DNA of 64,000 nucleotides from Pseudomonas crudilactis (GCF_013433315.1 NZ_WXVV01000016.1:1-64000); one strand, 5' to 3'; counted from the first letter of the stretch, positions 40,294 through 49,218 are shown. Program-made: numbers and translations. Notes: generated by a model from the sequence alone, not told the origin.

Positions 40294-41070
40294 ATGAAGA
40301 AACTTCCCCTCATCACCGGTCTGGCCCTCAGCCTGTTGTCCTGCGCCAGCGTGTTCGCCGCCGAGCAAACCCTGCGCATCGGTATCGAAGCCGCTTACCC
40401 GCCATTCGCCTCGAAAACCGACAAGGGCGAAATCGTTGGTTTCGACTACGACATCGGCAACGCTTTGTGTGCGCAGATGAAGGTCAAGTGCGTGTGGGTC
40501 GAGGGTGAGTTCGATGGCCTGATTCCTTCGCTGAAAGTGAAGAAAATCGACATGGCGCTGTCCTCGATGACCATCAACGAAGACCGCAAGAAGTCGGTGG
40601 ATTTTACTCATAAGTACTACTTCACATCCTCGCGCCTGGTGATGAAGGAAGGCGCCACCGTTGATGATCAATACGCCAGCCTCAAAGGCAAGAACATCGG
40701 CGTGCAGCGCGCGACCACCACCGATCGTTATGCCACCGAGGTGTTCGAACCGAAGGGTATCAACGTCAAGCGCTACAGCAACAACGAAGAGATTTACATG
40801 GACCTGGCAGCGGGGCGTCTTGATGCTATTTTTGCCGACACCATTCCGCTTAATGACTTTCTGTCGATGCCGCGCGGCAAGGGTTATGCGTTTGTCGGGC
40901 CTGAGTTGAAGGATCCGAAGTACGTGGGCGAAGGCGCGGGGATTGCGGTGCGCAAGGGCAATGCCGAGTTGGTCAGCCAGTTGAATGGCGCGATTGATGG
41001 CATTCGCGCGAGTGGCGAGTACCAGAAGATTTCCGAGAAGTACTTCAAGTCCGATATCTACGGCGACTGA
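40294..41070 (+). CDS. Basic amino-acid ABC transporter periplasmic binding protein (PA3865-like)
   Basis: A 258-residue periplasmic solute-binding protein of the HisJ/ArtJ family, with signal peptide ITGLALSLLSCASVFA. Ligand-site motifs: EAAYPPFASKTDKGEIVGFDYD (split at residue 20) near the mature start, GLIPSLKVKKIDMALSSM, and LAAGRLDAIFAD. No permease or ATPase gene is adjacent, so it must share a transporter encoded elsewhere. It faces dauR, as in P. aeruginosa where the homologue PA3865 neighbours the dauBAR genes, so D-arginine or L-arginine is the likely ligand. Confidence 0.88.
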   Translation: MKKLPLITGLALSLLSCASVFAAEQTLRIGIEAAYPPFASKTDKGEIVGFDYDIGNALCAQMKVKCVWVEGEFDGLIPSLKVKKIDMALSSMTINEDRKKSVDFTHKYYFTSSRLVMKEGATVDDQYASLKGKNIGVQRATTTDRYATEVFEPKGINVKRYSNNEEIYMDLAAGRLDAIFADTIPLNDFLSMPRGKGYAFVGPELKDPKYVGEGAGIAVRKGNAELVSQLNGAIDGIRASGEYQKISEKYFKSDIYGD

Positions 41071-41077
41071 TAGAAAA

Positions 41078-41145
41078 GATCGCAGCCTTCGGCAGCTCCT
41101 ACAGGGGAATGCGTGCTCCTGTAGGAGCTGCCGCAGGCTGCGATC
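41078..41145. repeat. REP pair in reversed orientation (GCCGCAGGCTGCGATC type)
   Basis: GATCGCAGCCTTCGGCAGCT...TACAG and CTGTAGGAGCTGCCGCAGGC...GATC. Sits between two convergent genes. Confidence 0.8.
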
Positions 41146-41154
41146 TTTTGATCT

Positions 41155-41781
41155 TCAGCCCTTCAGCTCTTTCAAATGCTTGTACACCGTCGCCCGCCCC
41201 ATGTTCAGCACATTGGCCACATAGTTCGAGGCACTCTTGCCTTTGAACGCGCCTTCGGCGTGCAGCGCCAGCACCAGCTCACGCTTGTGATCGCGGGTCA
41301 GCACATTCAGGCTCAGCTGCCGCTCACGCAGCCAGGCGTGGAGGAAAGTGTTGATGCGCTCCTGCCAGTCATCGCGAAACAGTGAGTCCGGTTGCGGGAT
41401 CAGTTTGCTCGGTGAGAGGAACAGATCCAGCGCCGCCTTGGCATTCTCGAACAGCGAAATATTCAGATTGATGCACAGCACTGCCAGCGGCAGGCCTTCA
41501 CTGTCGCGCAGGACGCTGCTCAGGCTGCGAATCTTCTGACCATCCCAGTTGAGCTTCTCGTACGGGCCGATATTGCGGTCGCTGACATCCTCGCTGAGCA
41601 TGTCTTCCAGCGATGAGTCGTCACCGATCTCGCGTTTGGACAGGTTGTTGGCGATGTAATCGACCTTCTGTGTGCGCAGGTCGTGCAGCACCACTTCGGC
41701 GTGCGGAAAGAACAGTGTGGCGATGGCATCGGCGATGGCGCGGAAGTTATCCAGCGCCGGGTCGAACTCAGGGACGGTCAT
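41155..41781 (-). CDS. dauR: DauR-like transcriptional repressor (YheO PAS + HTH)
   Basis: A 208-residue regulator. Residues about 10-120 are a YheO-type PAS-like domain (HAEVVLHDLRTQKVDYIANN, LAVLCINLNIS) and the last 60 are a DauR-type helix-turn-helix ending NVLNMGRATVYKHLKELKG. In P. aeruginosa DauR represses the D-arginine catabolic genes until D-arginine is present. Here it lies next to dauA and dauB on the same strand. The start at 41781 (MTVPEFDPAL) is chosen over the longer frame because GGAG lies upstream and the extra N-terminus is not family-like. Confidence 0.85.
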   Translation of the reverse strand: MTVPEFDPALDNFRAIADAIATLFFPHAEVVLHDLRTQKVDYIANNLSKREIGDDSSLEDMLSEDVSDRNIGPYEKLNWDGQKIRSLSSVLRDSEGLPLAVLCINLNISLFENAKAALDLFLSPSKLIPQPDSLFRDDWQERINTFLHAWLRERQLSLNVLTRDHKRELVLALHAEGAFKGKSASNYVANVLNMGRATVYKHLKELKG

Positions 41782-41874
41782 GACAGTGGAGCTCCAGGCA
41801 GCGTCAACGCCCCCGTGATCAGGAGGCGCAGCGAGTGTGCCGCAATCCGTTGGGCGCGTCATCCGGGTGGACGA

Positions 41875-43002
41875 TCAGGCAAGGCGGGCCGGGGAGAGCA
41901 TGGCGCTGCTCAGGCCGAAGTCACGCAAGTGCTCGGGCAAAGGCTCGCCGCGCACCAATGCCGCACTGGCCTGGCCCATCGCCGGCGAAGTCTGAATGCC
42001 GTAACCACCCTGCGCCGCGACCCAGAACAGCCCCGGCACCTGCGGATCGAAACCGCTGAGCAAATCACCGTCGGCAACGAAACTGCGCAGCCCGGCCCAG
42101 GTGCGGGTCGGGCGGCGGATGGTCAGCGTGGTAGCTTCTTCGATCTGGTAGATACCCATGGCGATGTCCAGTTCTTCCGGCTGCACGTCGTGGGGTTCGA
42201 CCGGGTCGGCGTTGGCCGGTGAACCGAGGAACATGCCGGCGTCAGGCTTCATGTAGAAGGATTCGTCGAGACTGACCAGCATCGGCCAGTGATGAATGTC
42301 GACGCCTTCGGGGCCGGCGAAGATGAATGCGGCGCGGCGTTTCGGTTGCAGGCCCAGCGGCTTGGCGCCGGCCAGTGCGCCGACCTTGTCGGCCCAGGCG
42401 CCGGCGGCGTTGATGATCACCGGCGCACTGAAAGTCTGGCCGTTGGTTTGTACGTGCCAGAGACCGTTGGCGTCGCGGTTCAGGCCGAGTACTTCGCAAT
42501 CGGTGTGCACTTCGCCGTGGTTGCGACGGATGCCGCGCAGGTAACCTTGATGCAGGGCGTCGGTGTCGATGTCGCTGGCGCTTGGATCGTAGATCGCGCC
42601 ATGGACTTTTTCCCGGCGCAGGATTGGCAGTCGCGCGCAGGCTTCGTCGGCAGTGAGCAACTGCATTTCTGGCACGGTGGCTTTGGCGCTGAGGTATTGG
42701 TTGTTGAGTTCGGCAGCGTCACCGGTGAAATCCACGGTCATTTCGCCGCGTGGGGTCAACAGCGGGTGTTCGCAGAAACCGCTGGGCGGGTTGTCGAAAA
42801 ACGCCCGGCTGGCCTGGGTCAGTGCGCGCACTTGCGGTGTGCCGTAAGCGGCGGTGAACAGCGCGGCGGAGCGCCCGGTGGAGTGATAGGCCGGGTGGGA
42901 TTCACGTTCGAGTACGATCACTTTGCCGTGCGGCGACAGCCAGAAACCGCTGGAAGCGCCGGCAATCCCGCCGCCGATGATGATGAAGTCTGCCTGGCTC
43001 AT
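41875..43002 (-). CDS. dauA: DauA, FAD-dependent D-arginine dehydrogenase
   Basis: A 375-residue flavoenzyme oxidising D-arginine (and other D-amino acids) to 2-ketoarginine and ammonia. FAD motif GGGIAGASSGFWL at about 9-21, YHSTGRSAALFTAAYGTPQV and the C-terminal FWVAAQGGYGIQTSPAMG are shared with P. aeruginosa DauA, and the length is identical. Start at 43002 follows an AGGAG-like site (GGAGACC). A REPIN separates it from dauB. Confidence 0.93.
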   Translation of the reverse strand: MSQADFIIIGGGIAGASSGFWLSPHGKVIVLERESHPAYHSTGRSAALFTAAYGTPQVRALTQASRAFFDNPPSGFCEHPLLTPRGEMTVDFTGDAAELNNQYLSAKATVPEMQLLTADEACARLPILRREKVHGAIYDPSASDIDTDALHQGYLRGIRRNHGEVHTDCEVLGLNRDANGLWHVQTNGQTFSAPVIINAAGAWADKVGALAGAKPLGLQPKRRAAFIFAGPEGVDIHHWPMLVSLDESFYMKPDAGMFLGSPANADPVEPHDVQPEELDIAMGIYQIEEATTLTIRRPTRTWAGLRSFVADGDLLSGFDPQVPGLFWVAAQGGYGIQTSPAMGQASAALVRGEPLPEHLRDFGLSSAMLSPARLA

Positions 43003-43045
43003 GAAGGTCTCCTGATGCTCGAAATATGAAAATACACGCAATCCC

Positions 43046-43135
43046 TGTGGGAGCGAGCTTGCTCGCGAAAGCGACCTATCAGTCAACACATTCGGTGAAT
43101 GTCAGACCGCATTCGCGAGCAAGCTCGCTCCCACA
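43046..43135. repeat. REPIN (TGTGGGAGCGAGCTTGCTCG type) between dauA and dauB
   Basis: Two inverted arms about 45 bp apart with the common filler AATGTCAGACCG before the right arm. Confidence 0.9.
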
Positions 43136-43150
43136 TGGATTGCATCAGGC

Positions 43151-44101
43151 TTAATTCTGGTGATGGAGGAGATAAACCGCATTGGCGAGGGCAATGTCTT
43201 CCAGGCCGAGGCCAATTGAGCGGAAAAACACGTGACGGTCGTAACCCGGGCGCTGGACTTTCTCGCTGAGCAAGTCGGCGAGGTCACCAACAATCGAATC
43301 CTGGCTCCAGCCATGCTGTTCACTGGCAATCAACATCTCCCCCGCCGACCCCGGCGTGGTCAGACGATAGTCGCAGAACACCTGCATGTCGTTGAGGCTC
43401 TGCGGCGGCACTTCGTGGGCGCGTGGGGCGTTGGTGCTGATCGAGGTGATCAGTGCCGGTTTGCTCAATGCGGCGGGATCGATCACCGGTCCGGCAGACG
43501 AAGTGCACAGCATGATCACGTCGGCCTCGGCGATGGCCGCATCACGGCTGTCAGCGATCTTCAGATTGGGCGTGATGGCTTTCAACAGTGCCTGGGTTTG
43601 CGCTTCGGCGGCCAGGCTTGGCGAATACAGGCTGATGCTCTGCCAGTTGCGCAGCGATCTCACGTAGTGCAAATGCGCCTGGGCAACCTTGCCGCTGCCG
43701 ATGATCGCCAGTCGCGTGGCATTCAGCGGCGCGAGGGCGTCGACCGCCACGGCGGTGGTCGCAGCGGTGCGCGCGGTGGTCAGTTCACCGGCATCGCAGA
43801 GCAGCAGCGGTTGGCCGGTTTTCATCGACATCAGCAGCGTCCACGCCGTCACCCGCGCACCGTGCTCGCCAACGATATACGGCGAAGTCTTCACGCCGTA
43901 CACACCGTCTTCAGCCAGCACGCCCAGATAGTTGATGAAGTCGCCGGCACCCTGCGGGAACTCCACCAGTTGTTGCGCCGGCTGCACAGCGTTCCCGGCG
44001 GCGAGGTCTCGAAACAGCTTGCGCAATATCTGCGGTACATCGATGCGCGCCAGCAGCTCGCGAGCCTGATGCTGGTCGATCACGTAGGGCGTACTGGACA
44101 T
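43151..44101 (-). CDS. dauB: DauB, ornithine-cyclodeaminase-family L-arginine dehydrogenase
   Basis: A 316-residue NAD(P)H enzyme reducing 2-ketoarginine and ammonia to L-arginine, completing racemisation of D-arginine. Family signs: GDFINYLGVLAEDGVYGVKT near residue 58, the Rossmann loop IIGSGKVAQAHL near 130 and DLADLLSEK near the C-terminus. Start at 44101 with GGAG six bases upstream. First gene of dauB-dauA-dauR on the minus strand. Confidence 0.9.
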   Translation of the reverse strand: MSSTPYVIDQHQARELLARIDVPQILRKLFRDLAAGNAVQPAQQLVEFPQGAGDFINYLGVLAEDGVYGVKTSPYIVGEHGARVTAWTLLMSMKTGQPLLLCDAGELTTARTAATTAVAVDALAPLNATRLAIIGSGKVAQAHLHYVRSLRNWQSISLYSPSLAAEAQTQALLKAITPNLKIADSRDAAIAEADVIMLCTSSAGPVIDPAALSKPALITSISTNAPRAHEVPPQSLNDMQVFCDYRLTTPGSAGEMLIASEQHGWSQDSIVGDLADLLSEKVQRPGYDRHVFFRSIGLGLEDIALANAVYLLHHQN

Positions 44102-44135
44102 GTCAGGCTCCGAAAATGCAAACATAAACTTATTT

Positions 44136-44167
44136 GTCCATTATGGACTTTTAGTTTTGTCGGGCAA
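44136..44167 (-). promoter_or_regulatory. Promoter and candidate DauR operator of dauB
   Basis: Minus strand TTGCCC (plus 44162-44167), 16-base spacer, CATAAT (44140-44145). The -10 is the core of the perfect palindrome GTCCATTATGGAC (44136-44148), matching the site at 40178-40190. A repressor bound here would block the -10. Confidence 0.5.
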
Positions 44168-44186
44168 GCATCTGATGAAAATCCGC

Positions 44187-44228
44187 GCGAAAAAAAAGCG
44201 CAGTCCGTTGCCGGCTGCGCTTTTCTTT
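44187..44228. terminator. Terminator after rhlB
   Basis: AAAAAAAAGCGCAG...CTGCGCTTTTCTTTTA: stem AAAAGCGCAG/CTGCGCTTTT with A/T runs on both sides; serves the minus-strand rhlB transcript. Confidence 0.85.
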
Positions 44229-44238
44229 TAAACGTCGC

Positions 44239-45717
44239 TTACTGCGGACGCTTGCGCTCAACCGCACGCAACAGATGCGTCGGCGGCGTTTCACAGCTGA
44301 TCTTGCGACCGAGCTTCTCTTCGATGGACGGCAACTGATAGGAGTCGTCCTCACCGGCGAAGCTGATCGACACGCCATCGGCGCCAGCACGACCGGTCCG
44401 GCCGATGCGGTGCACGTAGTCGTCCGGGACTTCCGGCAGAGTGAAGTTGATCACGTGGCTGATGCCGTCGATGTGGATGCCGCGACCGGCCACATCAGTG
44501 GCGACCAGTACGCGAATCTTGCCCTCGCGGAAACCTTCCAGGGTCTTGATGCGCTTGTGCTGCGGCACGTCGCCGGACAACTGCGCAGCATTCACACCGT
44601 CGCGCACCAGACGCTCTTCGATACGGCGGACTTCGTCCTTGCGGTTGGCGAAGACCATCACCCGCTCCCAGCCATTATCGTTGACCAGGTTGTAGAGCAA
44701 TTTGTACTTGTCGGCACCGGCCACCGCATAGATGTGTTGCTCAACGTTTTCGCTGGCGACGTTGGTGACTTCGATTTCGACAATGGACGGATCGGTCGTC
44801 CATTGCTTGGCCAGGTTCATCACGTCTTCAGTGAAGGTCGCGGAGAACAGCAGGGTCTGGCGCTCGGACTTCGGCGGGGTCTGGCGAATGATCTGCCGTA
44901 CTTGTGGGATGAAACCCATGTCGAGCATGCGGTCGGCTTCGTCCAGCACCATGACTTCGACCATGTCCAGGTGCACGTCGCCACGTTGGTTGAAGTCGAG
45001 CAGGCGGCCCGGTGTCGCGACGAGGATGTCGCAGTGGCGCGCTTCGAGGTGCTTGAGCTGCTTGTCGAAGTCCATGCCACCGACAAACGTCATGACGTTG
45101 AGGCCGGTGTACTTGGTCAGGTCGGCAGCGTCCTTGGCGATCTGCACCACCAGCTCACGGGTCGGCGCGATGATCAGCGCACGGGGTTCACCCATGTAGC
45201 GTTCTTTCGGCGGCGGCGTTTGCAGCAACTGGGTGATGATCGAAATCAGAAACGCGGCGGTTTTGCCGGTACCGGTCTGTGCGCGGCCAATGGCGTCTTT
45301 GCCAGCGAGGGTGAAGCCCAGCACCTGCGCCTGAATCGGCGTGCAGTACGGAAAACCCAGATCCTGGATGGCGTGCATCAGTTCTGGTGAAAGCTTGAAA
45401 TCGTGGAAGCGGGTTTTGCCTTCCTGTGGGTCGACAACGAAATCTTCGAGTTTCCACGGAATTACCGGTGCCTTGGGCTTCGGTTCGCGGCGCGGTCTGG
45501 CCGGTTTCGGCGCTTCGCTGTGGGCAGGTTCGGCGGCGATTGACGCGGCCGGTGCCGGTTGCGGTTCTGCCTTCGGTGCCGCTACATGAGCGGGGCGGTC
45601 GGCCTGGGGCGCATCGTTGCGATGACCGGGGGCGTGCGACGGCGCACTGGGAACTGGCGCGAGCTGCTCAGCCTCGCTTTTACCGAACATCTTCTTGAGT
45701 GCTTTGAGCACGGTCAT
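44239..45717 (-). CDS. rhlB: RhlB, DEAD-box ATP-dependent RNA helicase
   Basis: A 492-residue RNA helicase of the RNA degradosome class. A Pro/Ala/Glu-rich, disordered N-terminal extension of about 90 residues precedes the helicase core. Motifs: Q region (PIQAQVLGF), I AQTGTGKTAA, Ia PTRELVVQIA, II VLDEADRML, III LFSATF, and VI HRIGRTGRAG. The C-terminal tail is short (LLRAVERKRPQ). Matches PA3861 in position next to the dau genes. Confidence 0.94.
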   Translation of the reverse strand: MTVLKALKKMFGKSEAEQLAPVPSAPSHAPGHRNDAPQADRPAHVAAPKAEPQPAPAASIAAEPAHSEAPKPARPRREPKPKAPVIPWKLEDFVVDPQEGKTRFHDFKLSPELMHAIQDLGFPYCTPIQAQVLGFTLAGKDAIGRAQTGTGKTAAFLISIITQLLQTPPPKERYMGEPRALIIAPTRELVVQIAKDAADLTKYTGLNVMTFVGGMDFDKQLKHLEARHCDILVATPGRLLDFNQRGDVHLDMVEVMVLDEADRMLDMGFIPQVRQIIRQTPPKSERQTLLFSATFTEDVMNLAKQWTTDPSIVEIEVTNVASENVEQHIYAVAGADKYKLLYNLVNDNGWERVMVFANRKDEVRRIEERLVRDGVNAAQLSGDVPQHKRIKTLEGFREGKIRVLVATDVAGRGIHIDGISHVINFTLPEVPDDYVHRIGRTGRAGADGVSISFAGEDDSYQLPSIEEKLGRKISCETPPTHLLRAVERKRPQ

Positions 45718-45814
45718 CTCATCAATTGGTTAAGGAATGTACGCCGGCCAGTGTAATGCAAGAAACGGGCGCGGCGTAGGGGGAGGGATCAAAGGGCGAT
45801 TTTAATCTCGACGC

Positions 45815-46471
45815 TTAGCGCAGACGTTCGCTCAACCAGACGCCGATGTCGCGAATTTCCTCGGGTAACACTTCGTGCTCCATTGGGTATTCCTGCCATG
45901 TCACGGTGACACCATGCTTCAGCAAATGCTCGTAGGCACTGCGGCCCATCGAGTTCTGCACCACGCCATCGAACTGGCCGTGCAGGCACAGCGCGGGAAT
46001 CCGCTGCTGACTGGCTGAAAGCTCCATCTCATCACTGAAGGTCGGCGCATACGTCGACAACGCCAGTACACCACCCAACGGCCCCTGCCATTTCACAAAT
46101 GCGCTGTGCAAGACCACGGCGCCACCCTGGGAAAAACCGGCGAGGAAAATCCGCGAGGCGTCTATTCCGCTGGCGCGCTGGTTTTCGATCAATTCGATGA
46201 TGCGATCCGCTGATGCTTCCAGCTCATCACGATCGATCGCCCGGGCCGGGCTCATGGCTTTAATGTCGTACCAGCTCGGCATGGCATATCCGCCATTTAT
46301 CGTCACTGGACGGGTCGGTGCCTGCGGCAACACGAAGCGCGTGCTCAGCAGGCTTTCCTGCAACGCTTCCGCTACCGGCAAGAAGTCGTAGCGATCGGCG
46401 CCGAGGCCGTGCAGCCAGATCACGCAGGCGTCTGCGGGCTTAACAGGCTGAAGAATCAAGGGCTCGGTCAT
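45815..46471 (-). CDS. estB: Alpha/beta-hydrolase carboxylesterase (EstB / acyl-protein thioesterase type)
   Basis: A 218-residue esterase hydrolysing short acyl esters. Nucleophile elbow GFSQGG (Ser near 114), Asp in LHGQFDGVV and His in PMEHEVLPEEI make the triad. Starts MTEPLILQPVKPADACVIWLHGLG (oxyanion region HGLG). Similar to P. fluorescens carboxylesterase II and PA3859. Between rhlB and aap as in P. aeruginosa. Confidence 0.88.
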   Translation of the reverse strand: MTEPLILQPVKPADACVIWLHGLGADRYDFLPVAEALQESLLSTRFVLPQAPTRPVTINGGYAMPSWYDIKAMSPARAIDRDELEASADRIIELIENQRASGIDASRIFLAGFSQGGAVVLHSAFVKWQGPLGGVLALSTYAPTFSDEMELSASQQRIPALCLHGQFDGVVQNSMGRSAYEHLLKHGVTVTWQEYPMEHEVLPEEIRDIGVWLSERLR

Positions 46472-46606
46472 GTCTGCTCCAAATATGTGCGGGCGCTCTC
46501 ATTAAGTGCGTGATTCGAGTGCGCGTCCGGTTGATCCGTTAAGAAGATGTCGCAAGGTTACAAGTTTTGCTATTGACCTGTCGCCGAATCGATTCCGCGG
46601 CGGGTG

Positions 46607-46622
46607 TGGTACGGGCTTTGCT
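46607..46622 (+). promoter_or_regulatory. Sigma54-type promoter upstream of aapJ
   Basis: TGGTACGGGCTTTGCT matches TGGCACG-N4-TTGCT with one change and has the required GG-N10-GC spacing. It lies about 305 bp before the aapJ ATG on the same strand. The rest of 46472-46938 contains no gene. Nitrogen- or CbrB-type control would fit, but the activator is not identified. Confidence 0.55.
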
Positions 46623-46938
46623 ATGGCTTGAACCGTGCAACCGATCTTGCGTGGGCGGTAACACTATCAGTGTACGACCCGCGACGGGATTGCAAAGAAT
46701 CCGGTGATGGATGTTCGCCAATGGCCGCTACGGGCTTAGCGAACGTGAAAGGGCTACAGCCCGTTCGGCCGATTGGTGAGAAGTGAGTTGTCCATGATGT
46801 GGATTTTCTCCTACTAGACTCATAGCGAAGGTCTTACGTCGGTTGACCCCAAAAAAAGCCAACACGGGTCAGCAACGCCTCAAAAGGGTGCGACTGGACT
46901 CAAGCTCCGACACAACAAGAGCAAAACTGGAGGTTTGA

Positions 46939-47970
46939 ATGAAGATGTTGAAATCCACCCTGGCCATCGTGACTGCAGCAACAGTACTCGGTGTCAGCGG
47001 GTTCGCTCAGGCGGGTGCAACCCTGGATGCAGTGCAGAAGAAAGGTTTCGTGCAGTGTGGCGTGAGCGACGGTCTGCCGGGCTTCTCGGTACCGGACGCG
47101 ACCGGCAAGATCCTCGGGATCGACGCTGACGTCTGCCGCGCTGTGGCCGCTGCCGTATTCGGCGACGCGACCAAGGTCAAGTTCAGTCAGTTGAACGCCA
47201 AGGAGCGCTTCACCGCGCTGCAATCGGGCGAGATCGACATCCTGTCGCGCAACACCACCATGACCAGTTCGCGTGACGCGGGCATGGGCCTGAAATTCCC
47301 GGGCTTCATTACCTACTACGACGGCATCGGCTTCCTGGTGAACAACAAGCTGGGCGTGAAGAGTGCCAAAGAGCTGGACGGTGCAACCATCTGCATCCAG
47401 GCCGGTACCACCACCGAGCTGAACGTTTCCGACTACTTCCGCGGCAACGGTCTGAAATACACCCCGATCACTTTCGACACCTCCGATGAAAGCGCCAAGT
47501 CGCTGGAATCCGGTCGTTGCGACGTGCTGACCTCCGACAAGTCCCAACTGTTCGCCCAGCGCAGCAAGCTGGCCTCGCCGAAGGACTACGTGGTGCTGCC
47601 GGAAACCATTTCCAAAGAACCACTGGGCCCGGTCGTACGTAACGGCGACGACGAGTGGCTGGCCATCGTCCGTTGGGTTGGCTACGCGCTGCTCAACACC
47701 GAAGAAGCCGGCATCACTTCGAAGAACGTCGAAGCTGAAGCCAAGTCGACCAAGAACCCGGACGTCGCCCGTATGCTCGGCGCTGACGGCGAGTACGGCA
47801 AAGACCTGAAACTGCCGAAGGACTGGGTGGTGCAGATCGTCAAACAAGTCGGCAACTACGGCGAGATCTTCGAGAAAAACCTCGGCAAGAGCACTCCGCT
47901 GGAGATCGACCGTGGTCTGAACGCCCTGTGGAACAACGGCGGCATTCAGTACGCACCACCAGTGCGCTAA
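46939..47970 (+). CDS. aapJ: AapJ, general L-amino-acid ABC transporter binding protein
   Basis: A 343-residue periplasmic binding protein. Signal peptide TLAIVTAATVLGVSGFAQAG, then VQKKGFVQCGVSDGLPGFSVP and LNAKERFTALQSGEIDILSRN, typical of the AapJ/BztA family (longer than HisJ-type proteins). It collects acidic and other L-amino acids for AapQMP. CTGGAGG stands before the ATG. Followed by a perfect stem-loop before aapQ. Confidence 0.95.
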   Translation: MKMLKSTLAIVTAATVLGVSGFAQAGATLDAVQKKGFVQCGVSDGLPGFSVPDATGKILGIDADVCRAVAAAVFGDATKVKFSQLNAKERFTALQSGEIDILSRNTTMTSSRDAGMGLKFPGFITYYDGIGFLVNNKLGVKSAKELDGATICIQAGTTTELNVSDYFRGNGLKYTPITFDTSDESAKSLESGRCDVLTSDKSQLFAQRSKLASPKDYVVLPETISKEPLGPVVRNGDDEWLAIVRWVGYALLNTEEAGITSKNVEAEAKSTKNPDVARMLGADGEYGKDLKLPKDWVVQIVKQVGNYGEIFEKNLGKSTPLEIDRGLNALWNNGGIQYAPPVR

Positions 47971-47977
47971 TGGTTCT

Positions 47978-48006
47978 ATCACCCGGCGGGCCAACCGCCG
48001 GGTGAT
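47978..48006 (+). promoter_or_regulatory. Strong stem-loop between aapJ and aapQ
   Basis: ATCACCCGGCGG and CCGCCGGGTGAT form a perfect 12-bp stem with loop GCCAA. No T-run follows, so it is more likely an mRNA-stabilising or partial-termination element that keeps aapJ product above the membrane components. Confidence 0.7.
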
Positions 48007-48036
48007 GTTCTTGTTCCATTTTTTCCGGGGCACTTC

Positions 48037-49218
48037 ATGCAAAATTCAATCGGCGCACCAAAGCAGAGGCTCAGCCTCAGCGATCCACGAGTGCGTGCGT
48101 GGCTATTCCAGATCATCACTGTTGTGGCGGTGGTCTCGCTGGGCTGGTACTTGTTCGACAACACGCAAACCAACCTTCAGCACCGGGGCATTACCTCCGG
48201 TTTCGGCTTTCTGGAGCGCAGTGCCGGGTTCGGCATCGCTCAACACCTGATCGACTACACCGAAGCGGACAGCTATGCCCGCGTCTTCGTCATCGGTCTT
48301 CTCAATACCTTGTTGGTGACAGTGATCGGCGTGATTCTGGCGACGATTCTCGGTTTCATCATCGGTGTGGCGCGGCTGTCGCAGAACTGGATCATCAGCA
48401 AACTGGCGACCGTGTATGTGGAAGTGTTCCGCAACATTCCGCCGCTGCTGCAAATCCTGTTCTGGTACTTCGCGGTGTTCCTGACCATGCCGGGGCCGCG
48501 CAACAGCCATAACTTCGGCGACACCTTCTTCGTCAGCAGCCGTGGCCTGAACATGCCGGCCGCGCTGGCTGCCGACGGTTTCTGGGCGTTCGTGATCAGC
48601 GTCGCAGTGGCCATTGTCGGCATCGTGTTGATGACGCGCTGGGCCAACAAACGCTTCGAAGAAACCGGCGTGCCGTTCCACAAGTTCTGGGTGGGCCTGG
48701 CGATTTTGCTGGTGATCCCGGCGTTGTGCGCACTGATCTTCGGCGCACCGCTGCATTGGGAAATGCCGAAGCTGCAAGGCTTCAACTTCGTCGGCGGCTG
48801 GGTGCTGATCCCGGAACTGCTCGCCTTGACCCTGGCCCTGACCGTGTACACCGCAGCATTCATCGCCGAGATCGTGCGTTCCGGGATCAAGTCGGTCAGC
48901 CACGGCCAGACCGAAGCGGCGCGTTCGCTCGGCCTGCGCAACGGCCCGACCCTGCGCAAGGTGATCATTCCGCAAGCCCTGCGCGTGATCATTCCGCCGC
49001 TGACCAGCCAATACCTCAATCTGGCGAAGAACTCCTCGCTGGCGGCCGGTATCGGTTACCCGGAAATGGTGTCGCTGTTTGCCGGCACGGTGCTCAACCA
49101 GACCGGTCAGGCGATCGAAGTGATTGCCATCACCATGAGCGTGTACCTGGCGATCAGTATCAGCATTTCCCTGCTGATGAACTGGTACAACAAGCGCATT
49201 GCGCTGATCGAGCGGTAA
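48037..49218 (+). CDS. aapQ: AapQ, amino-acid ABC transporter permease
   Basis: A 393-residue inner-membrane permease of the HisMQ family, long form. N-terminal helix, large periplasmic/variable middle, and the C-terminal permease core with the ATPase-contact loop GQTEAARSLGLRNGPTLRKVIIPQ (split by residue count) near residues 290-315. Pairs with AapM. Confidence 0.94.
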   Translation: MQNSIGAPKQRLSLSDPRVRAWLFQIITVVAVVSLGWYLFDNTQTNLQHRGITSGFGFLERSAGFGIAQHLIDYTEADSYARVFVIGLLNTLLVTVIGVILATILGFIIGVARLSQNWIISKLATVYVEVFRNIPPLLQILFWYFAVFLTMPGPRNSHNFGDTFFVSSRGLNMPAALAADGFWAFVISVAVAIVGIVLMTRWANKRFEETGVPFHKFWVGLAILLVIPALCALIFGAPLHWEMPKLQGFNFVGGWVLIPELLALTLALTVYTAAFIAEIVRSGIKSVSHGQTEAARSLGLRNGPTLRKVIIPQALRVIIPPLTSQYLNLAKNSSLAAGIGYPEMVSLFAGTVLNQTGQAIEVIAITMSVYLAISISISLLMNWYNKRIALIER

